Shown here: piece by piece, positions 1 to 5,943 of the stretch
How the letters are laid out: the number at the start of each line of letters is the position of its first letter
Numbering within the stretch: the first letter of the stretch is position 1
NCBI GenBank assembly: GCA_030452365.1
Contig: JAKDMK010000090.1
Span: forward strand, 1 to 8,103
Length of the DNA: 8,103 nucleotides
Direction of reading: 5' to 3'
Origin: Nitrococcus sp.
Lineage (GTDB): Bacteria > Pseudomonadota > Gammaproteobacteria > Nitrococcales > Nitrococcaceae
Notes under the pieces: model-generated
Seen by the model: the letters and a program-made list of their open reading frames with translations, nothing else
The model's database searches: none
Told to the model about the DNA's origin: nothing
Program-made: the position numbers and the translations under genes

Positions 1-2316
1 ATCTTCAGTTATCCGGAGCCGGGTCACACAGACAGTTCTCGACGGCTAAGCAACGAGGAATTTTTCACTCGACTCGGTCGCCAGCTCATCGCCGCGCTCG
101 ATGAACAAACCGCTGACGGTCAGGTGTACCGCGTGGATATGCGTCTACGTCCCTACGGTCAGAGCGGCCCACTGGTCATGAGCTTTAACGGCATGGAGAT
201 CTACTACGAGCATCAGGGCCGTGAGTGGGAGCGCTACGCCCTGATCAAAGCGCGAGTGGTCGGCGGCGACCACGACCGTGGTCGGCAACTGTTGGAGCAC
301 CTCGCGCCTTTCGTCTACCGCCGCTACCTGGATTATGGAGCGCTGGAGTCATTGCGCGCGATGAAGACGCTGGTGGCGCGCGAGGTCGAGCGCAAGGGTC
401 TGGAGCAAAATATCAAGCTGGGTCGCGGCGGAATCCGGGAAGTCGAGTTCATCGGCCAGGTTTTTCAGCTCATCCGCGGCGGCCAGGAGCGTGCACTACG
501 CCGGCGCGGGCTGTTGCCCGTCCTGGACCGTTTGGCTGAGCAGGGTCAGTTGCCGCGCTTTGCCCGCGATGAGCTCAGCGAAGCCTATCGATTCCTGCGC
601 CGGATCGAGAATCGATTGCAGATGATGGATGATCGCCAGACGCACGACTTGCCAATCGACGCGCTCGATCGCCGGCGCCTCGCCCACGCCATGGGTTATG
701 CCGAATACGACGCTTTGCAGCACAGGCTTGAGGCATGGCGGCAGAAGGTGCACGAGCATTTCGACCAGGTATTCATGGCGCCGCAGGGGGAGGACGGGGG
801 CGATAAGGAGCAGGCTGATTTGGCCGATGTGTGGCTGGGCAAGGCGGACGCGGAGGAGGCGGTCGAACGCCTCTACGCGGCCGGCTTTCAGGAGCCGGCC
901 AAGGCGCGCGAGCAATTGAACGCGCTGCACGAGAGCTATAGCTGCCGTGCGCTCTCAGCCCAAGGGCGCAGCCGCCTCGATCGGCTTATGCCCATGCTGG
1001 TTCGGGCCGTGGGCGCCGGACACTACCCCGATACAACGCTGCCCCGCGTGCTCCGGCTGCTGGAGTCCATCGCGCGGCGTACCGCCTACCTCGCTCTGCT
1101 CAACGAACATCCGCTGGCGCTGTCGCAGCTGGTTCAGCTCTGCGCGGGCAGCCTTTGGATCGCGCGACTGCTCACCCGCCATCCGGTACTGCTGGATGAG
1201 CTGCTCGACCCGCGCACGCTCTATGCCCCACTCGGCCGCGATGCGCTCCAGCGCGAGCTCTCGCAGCGGCTGGACAACGCGCCGGGCGCTGACCTCGAGC
1301 AGCGGATGGAGGTGCTACGCCATTGCAAACAGGCCAACAGCCTGCGTGTGGCAGCCGCGGACATCACTGGCGCCGTGCCACTGATGGTGGTCAGTGATTA
1401 CCTCACGGACATCGCCGAAGTGATCATCGAGGCGGTACTGTCTCTGGCCTGGCGGGATGTGAGCGCTCGTTATGGGCAACCCAGCGGGTGCGTGGACGGC
1501 GAGTTGGTGCAACAAGGATTGGTCATCGTCGCCTATGGCAAGCTCGGCAGTATCGAGCTCGGTTACGGCTCGGATCTGGATCTGGTATTCATCCACGAGG
1601 CGCGCGGCGAAGAACAACTGACGGACGGTGCGCGCCGGGTGGATAATTCCGTGTTTTTCGCGCGCTTGGTGCAGCGGATCATCCACATTTTGAGCACCCC
1701 GACCGCGGGAGGCATTCTCTACGCCGTCGACACGCGGCTGCGTCCAAACGGTAAGGCCGGCCTGCTCACCTCGAGCCTAGAGGCGTTTGCCCATTATCAG
1801 TTGCATCAGGCCTGGACCTGGGAGCATCAGGCACTCGTGCGCGCACGCGTAGTCGCCGGATCGCCGCAGTTGGCCGAGGAGGTGAACGCCATACGCCACC
1901 AAGTGCTGATGCGCCGACGCGACACCCAGAGCCTGCGCCGGGAAGTGACGCAAATGCGCGCGCGCATGCGCGGCGAGAAGGCCGTTGATCAGCCGGGGAC
2001 CTTCGACCTCAAGCAGGATCGCGGCGGTATCGTCGATATCGAATTTATGGTGCAATATGGAACCCTTGCGTGTGCCGTGGATCATTCGGCTCTGCTGCGA
2101 TATACAGACAATATACGACTCCTGGACGAGCTCAGTTCCTGCGGTTGGGTTTCAGTGAGTCAGGCACGGATGCTCGCGGATGCTTATCGTGCCTACCGCG
2201 CTCGTGTGCACCGCCTTACTTTGCAAGAGCAACCGGCGTGCATAGCGGCCCCGGCGCTGCAAGAGCAGCGTGATCGGGTCGCGGATTTGTGGCGCGAGAT
2301 CATGGGTGACGGGTGA
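1..2316 (+). CDS. glnE: Bifunctional glutamine synthetase adenylyltransferase / adenylyl-removase, 5'-truncated by window edge
   Basis: GlnE attaches AMP to and removes it from a tyrosine of glutamine synthetase, so it sets nitrogen assimilation in response to PII/glutamine. The frame is open from base 1, giving 771 codons. It enters just after where the N-terminal (adenylyl-removase) D-x-D motif should be, so about 175 residues are missing and the whole protein would be near the family length of about 945. Both halves of the internally duplicated enzyme are visible. The N-terminal half has YRVDMRLRP (fragment residues 43-51) and GRGGIREVEF (141-150). The C-terminal adenylyltransferase half has GSDLDLVF with D525 and D527, AVDTRLRP (575-582, with D577) and RGGIVDIEF (674-682). 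All expected acidic residues of the C-terminal active site are present. The last codons and the TGA lie inside a tandem heptamer repeat, so the extreme C-terminus is unusual. Any GTG start inside the window (e.g. 124) is internal and not the true start. Confidence 0.97.
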   Translation: MFSYPEPGHTDSSRRLSNEEFFTRLGRQLIAALDEQTADGQVYRVDMRLRPYGQSGPLVMSFNGMEIYYEHQGREWERYALIKARVVGGDHDRGRQLLEHLAPFVYRRYLDYGALESLRAMKTLVAREVERKGLEQNIKLGRGGIREVEFIGQVFQLIRGGQERALRRRGLLPVLDRLAEQGQLPRFARDELSEAYRFLRRIENRLQMMDDRQTHDLPIDALDRRRLAHAMGYAEYDALQHRLEAWRQKVHEHFDQVFMAPQGEDGGDKEQADLADVWLGKADAEEAVERLYAAGFQEPAKAREQLNALHESYSCRALSAQGRSRLDRLMPMLVRAVGAGHYPDTTLPRVLRLLESIARRTAYLALLNEHPLALSQLVQLCAGSLWIARLLTRHPVLLDELLDPRTLYAPLGRDALQRELSQRLDNAPGADLEQRMEVLRHCKQANSLRVAAADITGAVPLMVVSDYLTDIAEVIIEAVLSLAWRDVSARYGQPSGCVDGELVQQGLVIVAYGKLGSIELGYGSDLDLVFIHEARGEEQLTDGARRVDNSVFFARLVQRIIHILSTPTAGGILYAVDTRLRPNGKAGLLTSSLEAFAHYQLHQAWTWEHQALVRARVVAGSPQLAEEVNAIRHQVLMRRRDTQSLRREVTQMRARMRGEKAVDQPGTFDLKQDRGGIVDIEFMVQYGTLACAVDHSALLRYTDNIRLLDELSSCGWVSVSQARMLADAYRAYRARVHRLTLQEQPACIAAPALQEQRDRVADLWREIMGDG

Positions 2317-2338
2317 CGGGTGACAGGTGACGGGTGAC
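2304..2338. repeat. Tandem heptamer repeat, five copies of GGGTGAC (one variant)
   Basis: Five consecutive 7-bp units start at 2304, 2311, 2318, 2325 and 2332. Four are GGGTGAC and the fourth is AGGTGAC. The glnE stop codon TGA (2314-2316) lies in the second unit, so the repeat supplies the last residues of GlnE (Gly-Asp-Gly) and fills much of the gap to ilvE. Because the unit contains TGA and 7 is not a multiple of 3, a stop appears in every frame within a few copies. Copy-number change beyond the second unit would therefore alter only glnE-ilvE spacing, not GlnE. Confidence 0.95.
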
Positions 2339-2377
2339 GGAAAGCGGCTAGCGGACGAATTCTGAGGAGCGCGCAGG

Positions 2378-3301
2378 ATGAGCATGGCCGATCGCGACGG
2401 AGTCATCTGGATGGACGGGGAGTTCGTGCCTTGGCGCGAGGCCAAGGTTCATGTGCTCACCCATACCCTCCACTACGGCCTCGGTGTGTTCGAGGGCGTG
2501 CGTGCGTACAATACGGTCAGCGGACCCGCCATCTTCCGGCTGCGCGAGCATACTCGGCGTCTGTTTGGCTCCGCCAAGATCCTGGGCATGCACATGCCAT
2601 TCACACAGGAGGAGATCAACCAGGCTTGCATTGACTGCGTGCGTAAAAACGCCCTGAAGAGCGCCTACATCCGACCCATGTGCTATTACGGGGCTGAGGG
2701 CATGGGGCTGCGAGCCGATAACCTGCGCACGCACGTCAGCGTGGCGGCCTGGGAATGGGGGGCTTATCTGGGCGAGGAGAATATGCAGCGCGGCATCCGC
2801 ATCAGAACGTCCTCATACACCCGCCATCACGTCAACGTGACGATGTGCCGGGCAAAGGCTAATGGCCACTACATCAACTCGATGCTGGCATTGCAGGAGG
2901 CTGTCGCCTGCGGTTACGACGAGGCGCTGCTGCTGGATGTGGACGGATTCGTCGCCGAAGGCTCGGGGGAGAATTTCTTCATTGTCAACGATGGAACCGT
3001 CTTTACCCCGGAGTTGGCCTCGGCGCTGGCGGGTGTCACCCGCGATGCCGTTATCACGTTGGCCCGGGAGGCGGGCTATGAGATCCGGGAAAAGCGCATC
3101 ACGCGCGATGAAGTCTACACCGCCGACGAGGCCTTCTTTACCGGCACGGCGGCCGAGGTGACCCCGATCCGCGCGGTGGATGACCGGGAGATTGGCGCGG
3201 GCGAGCGCGGCCCCGTCACCGAGCATCTGCAAAGACTGTTCTTCGACCAAGTGGAAGGCAGGCGCGATGCCCACCCGCAGTGGTTGATAGCGGTGCGCTG
3301 A
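2378..3301 (+). CDS. ilvE: Branched-chain-amino-acid aminotransferase
   Basis: This fold-type IV PLP enzyme transfers the amino group between glutamate and the 2-oxo acids of leucine, isoleucine and valine, the last step of their synthesis, in the cytoplasm. The protein is 307 residues, the normal length for bacterial IlvE. Landmarks are GVFEGVRAY (36-44, substrate pocket), the Schiff-base lysine in RAKANGHY at K160 (the same number as in E. coli IlvE), EGSGENFF (194-201, with the PLP-contacting Glu194), GVTRDA (219-224) and FTGTAAEVTPIR (254-265). ATG 2378 is preceded by GAGGAG (2364-2369) at 8 nt. The second ATG, at 2384, would be too close to it. The D-amino acid transaminase and aminodeoxychorismate lyase branches share the fold, but the motif set and length favour BCAT. 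It follows glnE by 61 bp and precedes the zinc finger gene by 24 bp. Confidence 0.95.
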   Translation: MSMADRDGVIWMDGEFVPWREAKVHVLTHTLHYGLGVFEGVRAYNTVSGPAIFRLREHTRRLFGSAKILGMHMPFTQEEINQACIDCVRKNALKSAYIRPMCYYGAEGMGLRADNLRTHVSVAAWEWGAYLGEENMQRGIRIRTSSYTRHHVNVTMCRAKANGHYINSMLALQEAVACGYDEALLLDVDGFVAEGSGENFFIVNDGTVFTPELASALAGVTRDAVITLAREAGYEIREKRITRDEVYTADEAFFTGTAAEVTPIRAVDDREIGAGERGPVTEHLQRLFFDQVEGRRDAHPQWLIAVR

Positions 3302-3325
3302 TGCCATTCGAACGGGAGCCTGTAA

Positions 3326-3580
3326 GTGCCTGATCCACAGACCCACGATCGTCGCGATCTGATTGAGCCCAACGCCGCCAATTATTACCAAGTAACGGTA
3401 GACGACTTGCCGCTGTCCTGCCCCATGCCCGGGATGTACCTGTGGAACTCCCACCCCAAGGTCTATATCCCAATCCATAAGACGGGCGCGGGCAAGTGCC
3501 CGTATTGCGGCGCCGAGTATCGGCTCAAGAACTTCGACCCGAGCGACCCGGCACTCGGGGAACACCACCGCCGGGAGTGA
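3326..3580 (+). CDS. Small CHCC-type zinc finger protein (zf-CHCC family)
   Basis: This 84-residue protein contains the CHCC zinc-binding pattern C32-x10-H43-x14-C58-x2-C61, with the second pair in GKCPYCGAEYRL. The family is related to the zinc-binding NDUFS6/13-kDa accessory subunit of respiratory complex I. In proteobacteria it is usually a free-standing small protein of unproven role, so no specific function is assigned. The start is GTG 3326, with CGGGAG (3313-3318) 7 nt upstream. An ATG at 3301 overlapping the ilvE stop is in another frame and ends after 10 codons, so it is not the start. The protein is soluble with no signal peptide, and the N-terminal 15 residues are polar. Placement directly after ilvE recurs in beta- and gammaproteobacteria as far as I recall, which suggests co-transcription. 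Confidence 0.88.
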   Translation: MPDPQTHDRRDLIEPNAANYYQVTVDDLPLSCPMPGMYLWNSHPKVYIPIHKTGAGKCPYCGAEYRLKNFDPSDPALGEHHRRE

Positions 3581-3662
3581 CGAATAAGGACGGCGCCGAT
3601 CCTTCCACACGGGGTGGTGAGGGCCAGGCCGCCGCTGAGCCCGCTTCACGCCGGAGTTGCAC

Positions 3663-4580
3663 GTGTCGCGCGCCGATCTGATCGAGCAGCTACTGCGCCT
3701 GCTCGCATGGTTGCCACTGCCCTTACTGCACGCCGTCGGGGCGCTGGCGGGCACCATGGCCGCTCTGATTCCCAACGACGCTCGCCACATCGCCCGCGTC
3801 AATACGGAGCTTTGTTTCTCCAACTGGCCGCCACGTCGCAAGCGCGCCTTGGTGCGCTGCAGTCTGCGCGAATCGGCCAAGGCGCTGTTCGAGCTGGGGC
3901 CCCTTTGGTATCGGCCACCGCGGCAGTTGCTACGTCTGATTCGGGAGGTCGAGGGCGGCGAAATCCTGGATGCAGCGATCGCAAGCGGCCGCGGCGTGCT
4001 GATCATCGCGCCCCACCTCGGGTCATGGGAGCTGCTGCAGGTGTGGGTGGCAAAGCGCACGAGCTTGCACGCGCTCTATCGCGTGCCACGGCAGGCCAAT
4101 TTGGAGGACTTAATCCGGCGCGCGCGTGGGCGCAGCGGCGCCCGATTCTGGCCGGCGCGGTCGGCCGGAATTCGAGCGCTCTATCGGGCACTGCGCGCGG
4201 GTGCCGCAATCGGCATCCTGCCGGATCAGCAGCCGCCGGGAGAAGGCGTTTTCGCACCCTTTTTCGGGGTGCCGGCGAAGACCATGACCTTGTTCAGCAA
4301 GCTCGCGGCCCGCAGCCACGCCCCCATGGTCATGGGCTGGGCCGAGCGTCTCGCGCACGGGCGCGGCTACCGGCTGCACTGGTGCGCGGTGGACGAGGCC
4401 GTTCGCGACCCCGATCCACTGCAAGCGGCAGCGGCCTTGAATCGGGCCATCGAGGCCGTGATTCGGCAGCGACCCTGCCAGTATCAATGGAGCTATCGAC
4501 GCTTTTCCCGCCGCCCGGGAGGCGAACCCAACCCCTACAAGATCCACCGCAGCCAAGGTGGCTGGGTGGCCATGAAATAG
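3663..4580 (+). CDS. LpxL/HtrB-like lipid A biosynthesis acyltransferase
   Basis: This is a member of the Lip_A_acyltrans family, inner-membrane enzymes that add a secondary acyl chain (laurate or myristate) to Kdo2-lipid IVA during lipopolysaccharide synthesis. It is 305 residues from GTG 3663, the usual size (E. coli LpxL is 306). It has an N-terminal hydrophobic anchor (about residues 7-36) and the catalytic H-x4-D/E motif in APHLGSWELL (H118, E123). Further family blocks are GILPDQQPPGEGVFAPFFG and the C-terminal CQYQWSYRRFSRRP. I prefer GTG 3663 because GGAG (3653-3656) sits 6 nt upstream. The alternative TTG 3657 directly abuts that GGAG. Which acyl chain and acceptor position it uses cannot be told from sequence, so no lpxL/lpxM symbol is given. 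It follows the zinc finger gene by 82 bp on the same strand and faces the convergent hemerythrin gene 56 bp downstream. Confidence 0.92.
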   Translation: MSRADLIEQLLRLLAWLPLPLLHAVGALAGTMAALIPNDARHIARVNTELCFSNWPPRRKRALVRCSLRESAKALFELGPLWYRPPRQLLRLIREVEGGEILDAAIASGRGVLIIAPHLGSWELLQVWVAKRTSLHALYRVPRQANLEDLIRRARGRSGARFWPARSAGIRALYRALRAGAAIGILPDQQPPGEGVFAPFFGVPAKTMTLFSKLAARSHAPMVMGWAERLAHGRGYRLHWCAVDEAVRDPDPLQAAAALNRAIEAVIRQRPCQYQWSYRRFSRRPGGEPNPYKIHRSQGGWVAMK

Positions 4581-4636
4581 GCCCACACGCTGAGTTTCTG
4601 CGAACTGGACGCGATCTGTGCCCTCTATGTCCGGTT

Positions 4637-5248
4637 TTACTCAGCCGTCAAGAGGGTGTCACCGGCCGCGGCGGTATCGGTGCCGCAAGCGGCGCAGACA
4701 GACAGCCCAAACTCGTCAGTGGCCAGGTGTGTCGTGGCCTGCGTGATTCGCTCAGAGAGGTCCGTGAATTCTGCCATCGGATCCTTCGGTAATGGCTGAT
4801 AAACGTATTGCGCCGCCGTCCCACTGTTGGTATCGCGGTGCTGGTGGAGGTAGGCGCGTTCCCGTCTGAGGTGAGCTTGGTATATCCGCACATATCGTTG
4901 CCCCGGTATGAGGAGCTCCGATCTTGAATACACAATGCCGCCGACCATGTCTTCGATCAGCCCCAGACAGCGCCTGCCAAGCTCGGTGATCGCCGCGTGC
5001 TCTGTGGTGAGGACGAGCCGAGCCGAGGCGAAGTCGCCATTTGCCCGGGTCAGCGCATCGATCAACTCGCCTTCGTAAGCATCCTCGCCGATTGCCGCGT
5101 AGCGGTTGAGGCAGTCGAGGATGTCGCGCATCAGCAGCATATCAGGCGTCCTGCCATGTTCGAACGCGCGCAGCTGGTAGGCAAAGACATCAAGCAGGTG
5201 ATGGGCGTTGTCGTGTCCGCTCCGGAAACGGTTGATGACGGTGTCCAT
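4637..5248 (-). CDS. Hemerythrin-like (HHE-domain) protein with altered ligand site and C-terminal CxxC tail
   Basis: The 203-residue protein has an N-terminal four-helix pattern matching HHE cation-binding/hemerythrin-like proteins, which bind a di-iron centre and are used in O2, NO or iron-sulfur-repair chemistry. Visible candidate ligands are H12 and H16/H17 (helix 1), E59 (helix 2), H84 (in TTEHAAI, helix 3), and H126 with E130 (QAHLRRE, helix 4). Where family members usually read H-H-x-x-E in helix 2, this one has E55-D56-A-Y-E59, so the histidine pair is replaced by carboxylates. After about residue 140 the usual short end is replaced by a tail of about 60 residues with C185-A-A-C188. 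ATG 5248 is chosen because GGAGG (5257-5261) lies 8 nt upstream. A TTG at 5263 would add five residues but has no properly spaced ribosome binding site. The adjacent nsrR and nnrS genes suggest an NO-stress role. The family call is from motif pattern, not a search. Confidence 0.75.
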   Translation of the reverse strand: MDTVINRFRSGHDNAHHLLDVFAYQLRAFEHGRTPDMLLMRDILDCLNRYAAIGEDAYEGELIDALTRANGDFASARLVLTTEHAAITELGRRCLGLIEDMVGGIVYSRSELLIPGQRYVRIYQAHLRRERAYLHQHRDTNSGTAAQYVYQPLPKDPMAEFTDLSERITQATTHLATDEFGLSVCAACGTDTAAAGDTLLTAE

Positions 5249-5264
5249 GGCACGATCCTCCAAT

Positions 5265-5298
5265 TACCTTTTTAATAATTATATTATATACCTCTTTA
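5265..5298. repeat. Direct repeat TACCTYTTTA, 24-bp period, in the hemerythrin promoter
   Basis: The plus strand has TACCTTTTTA at 5265-5274 and TACCTCTTTA at 5289-5298 (9 of 10 identical). Relative to the minus-strand promoter, one copy (read as TAAAGAGGTA) fills the spacer and the other (TAAAAAGGTA) lies just downstream of the -10 box. The 24-bp period is a little over two helical turns, so the copies lie roughly on one face of the DNA, as expected of cooperating regulator sites. Confidence 0.45.
5274..5296 (-). promoter_or_regulatory. Candidate NsrR-type operator overlapping the promoter
   Basis: The known enterobacterial NsrR site is two inverted 11-bp half-sites (AAGATGCATTT type) separated by 1 bp. 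Minus-strand 5296-5286 reads AAGAGGTATAT, matching 8 of 11. After one base, 5284-5274 reads ATATAATTATT, which matches the inverted half at only about 5-6 of 11. It covers the spacer and -10 box, where a repressor would block RNA polymerase, and a NsrR-like gene lies next door. The weak second half and the AT-rich background mean this could be chance. Confidence 0.3.
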
Positions 5299-5304
5299 TA
5301 TCAA
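5278..5304 (-). promoter_or_regulatory. Predicted sigma70-type promoter of the hemerythrin-like gene
   Basis: On the minus strand TTGATA (5304-5299; 5 of 6 to TTGACA) and TATAAT (5283-5278; perfect) are separated by 15 bp, slightly short of the ideal 17. Shifting the -35 by one base (CTTGAT) gives 16. A second overlapping TATAAT lies at 5288-5283. The box is about 30 bp upstream of ATG 5248, leaving room for a short leader carrying the GGAGG site. The surrounding 47 bases (5261-5307) contain only 8 G/C in an otherwise GC-rich window. Confidence 0.6.
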
Positions 5305-5335
5305 GTTGCTCCGATCAGCCAAAAGGAACCTCAGG

Positions 5336-5485
5336 GTGAATCACGTCGGTTCTGTGCGAGTGAAGCGATATTTCCTCCTCGGCGCAATTGCGGTTATGGC
5401 CTGCATCGGGCCCAGCCAAGCGCACGTGCGTCTTACGTCTGCGGTGGCGTGCTACTTGGGGCTTGCCGCACGGGGATGTCGATAG
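5336..5485 (+). CDS. Possible small exported peptide or truncated secreted-protein gene (49 codons)
   Basis: I do not recognise a family. GTG 5336 has AAGGAA (5323-5328) 7 nt upstream and opens a 49-codon frame ending at TAG 5483-5485. The N-terminus looks like a Sec signal peptide: basic RVKR (residues 8-11), a hydrophobic run YFLLGAIAVMACIG (12-25), then PSQA (26-29), a plausible Ala-x-Ala-like cleavage site leaving only about 20 residues. A second possible start is GTG 5360. The last 53 bases overlap the 3' end of nsrR on the other strand. Either it encodes a tiny periplasmic peptide, or a longer gene's signal sequence survives with the mature part lost at a rearrangement joining it to nsrR. 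It could also be fortuitous, as no conservation can be tested here. Confidence 0.3.
   Translation: MNHVGSVRVKRYFLLGAIAVMACIGPSQAHVRLTSAVACYLGLAARGCR
5421..5430. repeat. Perfect 10-bp palindrome CGCACGTGCG just beyond the nsrR stop codon
   Basis: The ten bases read identically on both strands and lie 2 bp past the nsrR stop (5433-5435, minus strand). There is no loop and no T-run, so it is not a canonical intrinsic terminator. It could be a protein site or chance, and it also lies inside the small plus-strand reading frame. Confidence 0.35.
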
Positions 5486-5906
5486 AGAGTAGTGTGGCTA
5501 ACTCATGTTTAGGCCTGAGCAAGTCAGCGAGAGAATAGCGATCGAGCACGGCGAGAAAGGTCTGCAATGCCTCGGCGAGTATGCCATGCAACACGCAGGC
5601 GGGTGTCAGGCGGCAAGAGTTCTCGGTCCCAAAGCACTCTACCAGCGACAGATTATTTTCCATGCGACGTACGACCTCGCCCACGTTTATGTGCCCTGGC
5701 GCATGACGCAGGCGCATGCCGCCATGTTTGCCACGCACCGTTTCGACATAACCCAGCCGACCGAGCTCGTAGACGACCTTCATCAGGTGGTTGCGGGAGA
5801 TTGTGTAGCGTTCGGCAATCTCCGAGATTGTGGTGAGTTCGCTCCCCTTGAGGCTCAGGTAGATCAGCACGCGCAGGGAATAGTCGGTGAAGGAAGTGAT
5901 TCGCAT
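5433..5906 (-). CDS. nsrR: NsrR, Rrf2-family [2Fe-2S]/[4Fe-4S] nitric-oxide-sensing transcriptional repressor
   Basis: NsrR represses NO-detoxification genes until its Fe-S cluster is nitrosylated. The 157-residue protein has the Rrf2 winged-helix start MRITSFTDYSLRVLIYL, with D8 at the position of the cluster-ligating aspartate known from Streptomyces NsrR. The recognition helix region is SRNHLMKVVYELGRLGY (37-53) and the wing contains VRGKHGGMRL. The three cluster cysteines are C91, C98 and C104 in VECFGTENSCRLTPAC. The C-terminal region keeps the family pattern LDRYSLADL. IscR is excluded by overall similarity to E. coli NsrR and by cysteine spacing. ATG 5906 has AAGGAG (5918-5913) 6 nt upstream. 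It lies 37 bp downstream of nnrS on the same strand, so the two are likely co-transcribed and the operon may be autoregulated. The tail (about 148-157, Ser/Thr/Pro-rich) is slightly longer than in E. coli. Confidence 0.93.
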   Translation of the reverse strand: MRITSFTDYSLRVLIYLSLKGSELTTISEIAERYTISRNHLMKVVYELGRLGYVETVRGKHGGMRLRHAPGHINVGEVVRRMENNLSLVECFGTENSCRLTPACVLHGILAEALQTFLAVLDRYSLADLLRPKHELATLLSIDIPVRQAPSSTPPQT

Positions 5907-5943
5907 TTTTTACTCCTTGGGACAGACGGCGCGAGCTGAGCAC

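Noticed and set aside
3301..3333. ATG overlapping the ilvE stop codon as a translationally coupled start
   Set aside because: It opens only a 10-codon frame, out of frame with the zinc finger gene. GTG 3326 has its own ribosome binding site.
2813..4060. Long minus-strand open frame (415 codons) opposite ilvE, the zinc finger gene and the acyltransferase gene
   Set aside because: It lies entirely antisense to three well-supported genes, is rich in Arg, Pro and Ala as expected from a shadow frame in GC-rich DNA, and shows no recognisable domain.
4581..4636. Bidirectional terminator expected between the convergent acyltransferase and hemerythrin genes
   Set aside because: I see no stable GC-rich hairpin followed by a T-run in this 56-bp gap, so none is reported.
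3614..4792. Plus-strand open frame of 392 codons overlapping the acyltransferase
   Set aside because: It is a different frame across the acyltransferase gene, with low-complexity Arg/Ala/Gly composition and no motif. The overlapping frame contains the complete acyltransferase family pattern.
5300..5304. FNR-like half-site TTGAT (minus strand) upstream of the hemerythrin gene
   Set aside because: The matching ATCAA half is absent at the required 4-bp spacing. The TTGAT is better explained as part of the -35 box.
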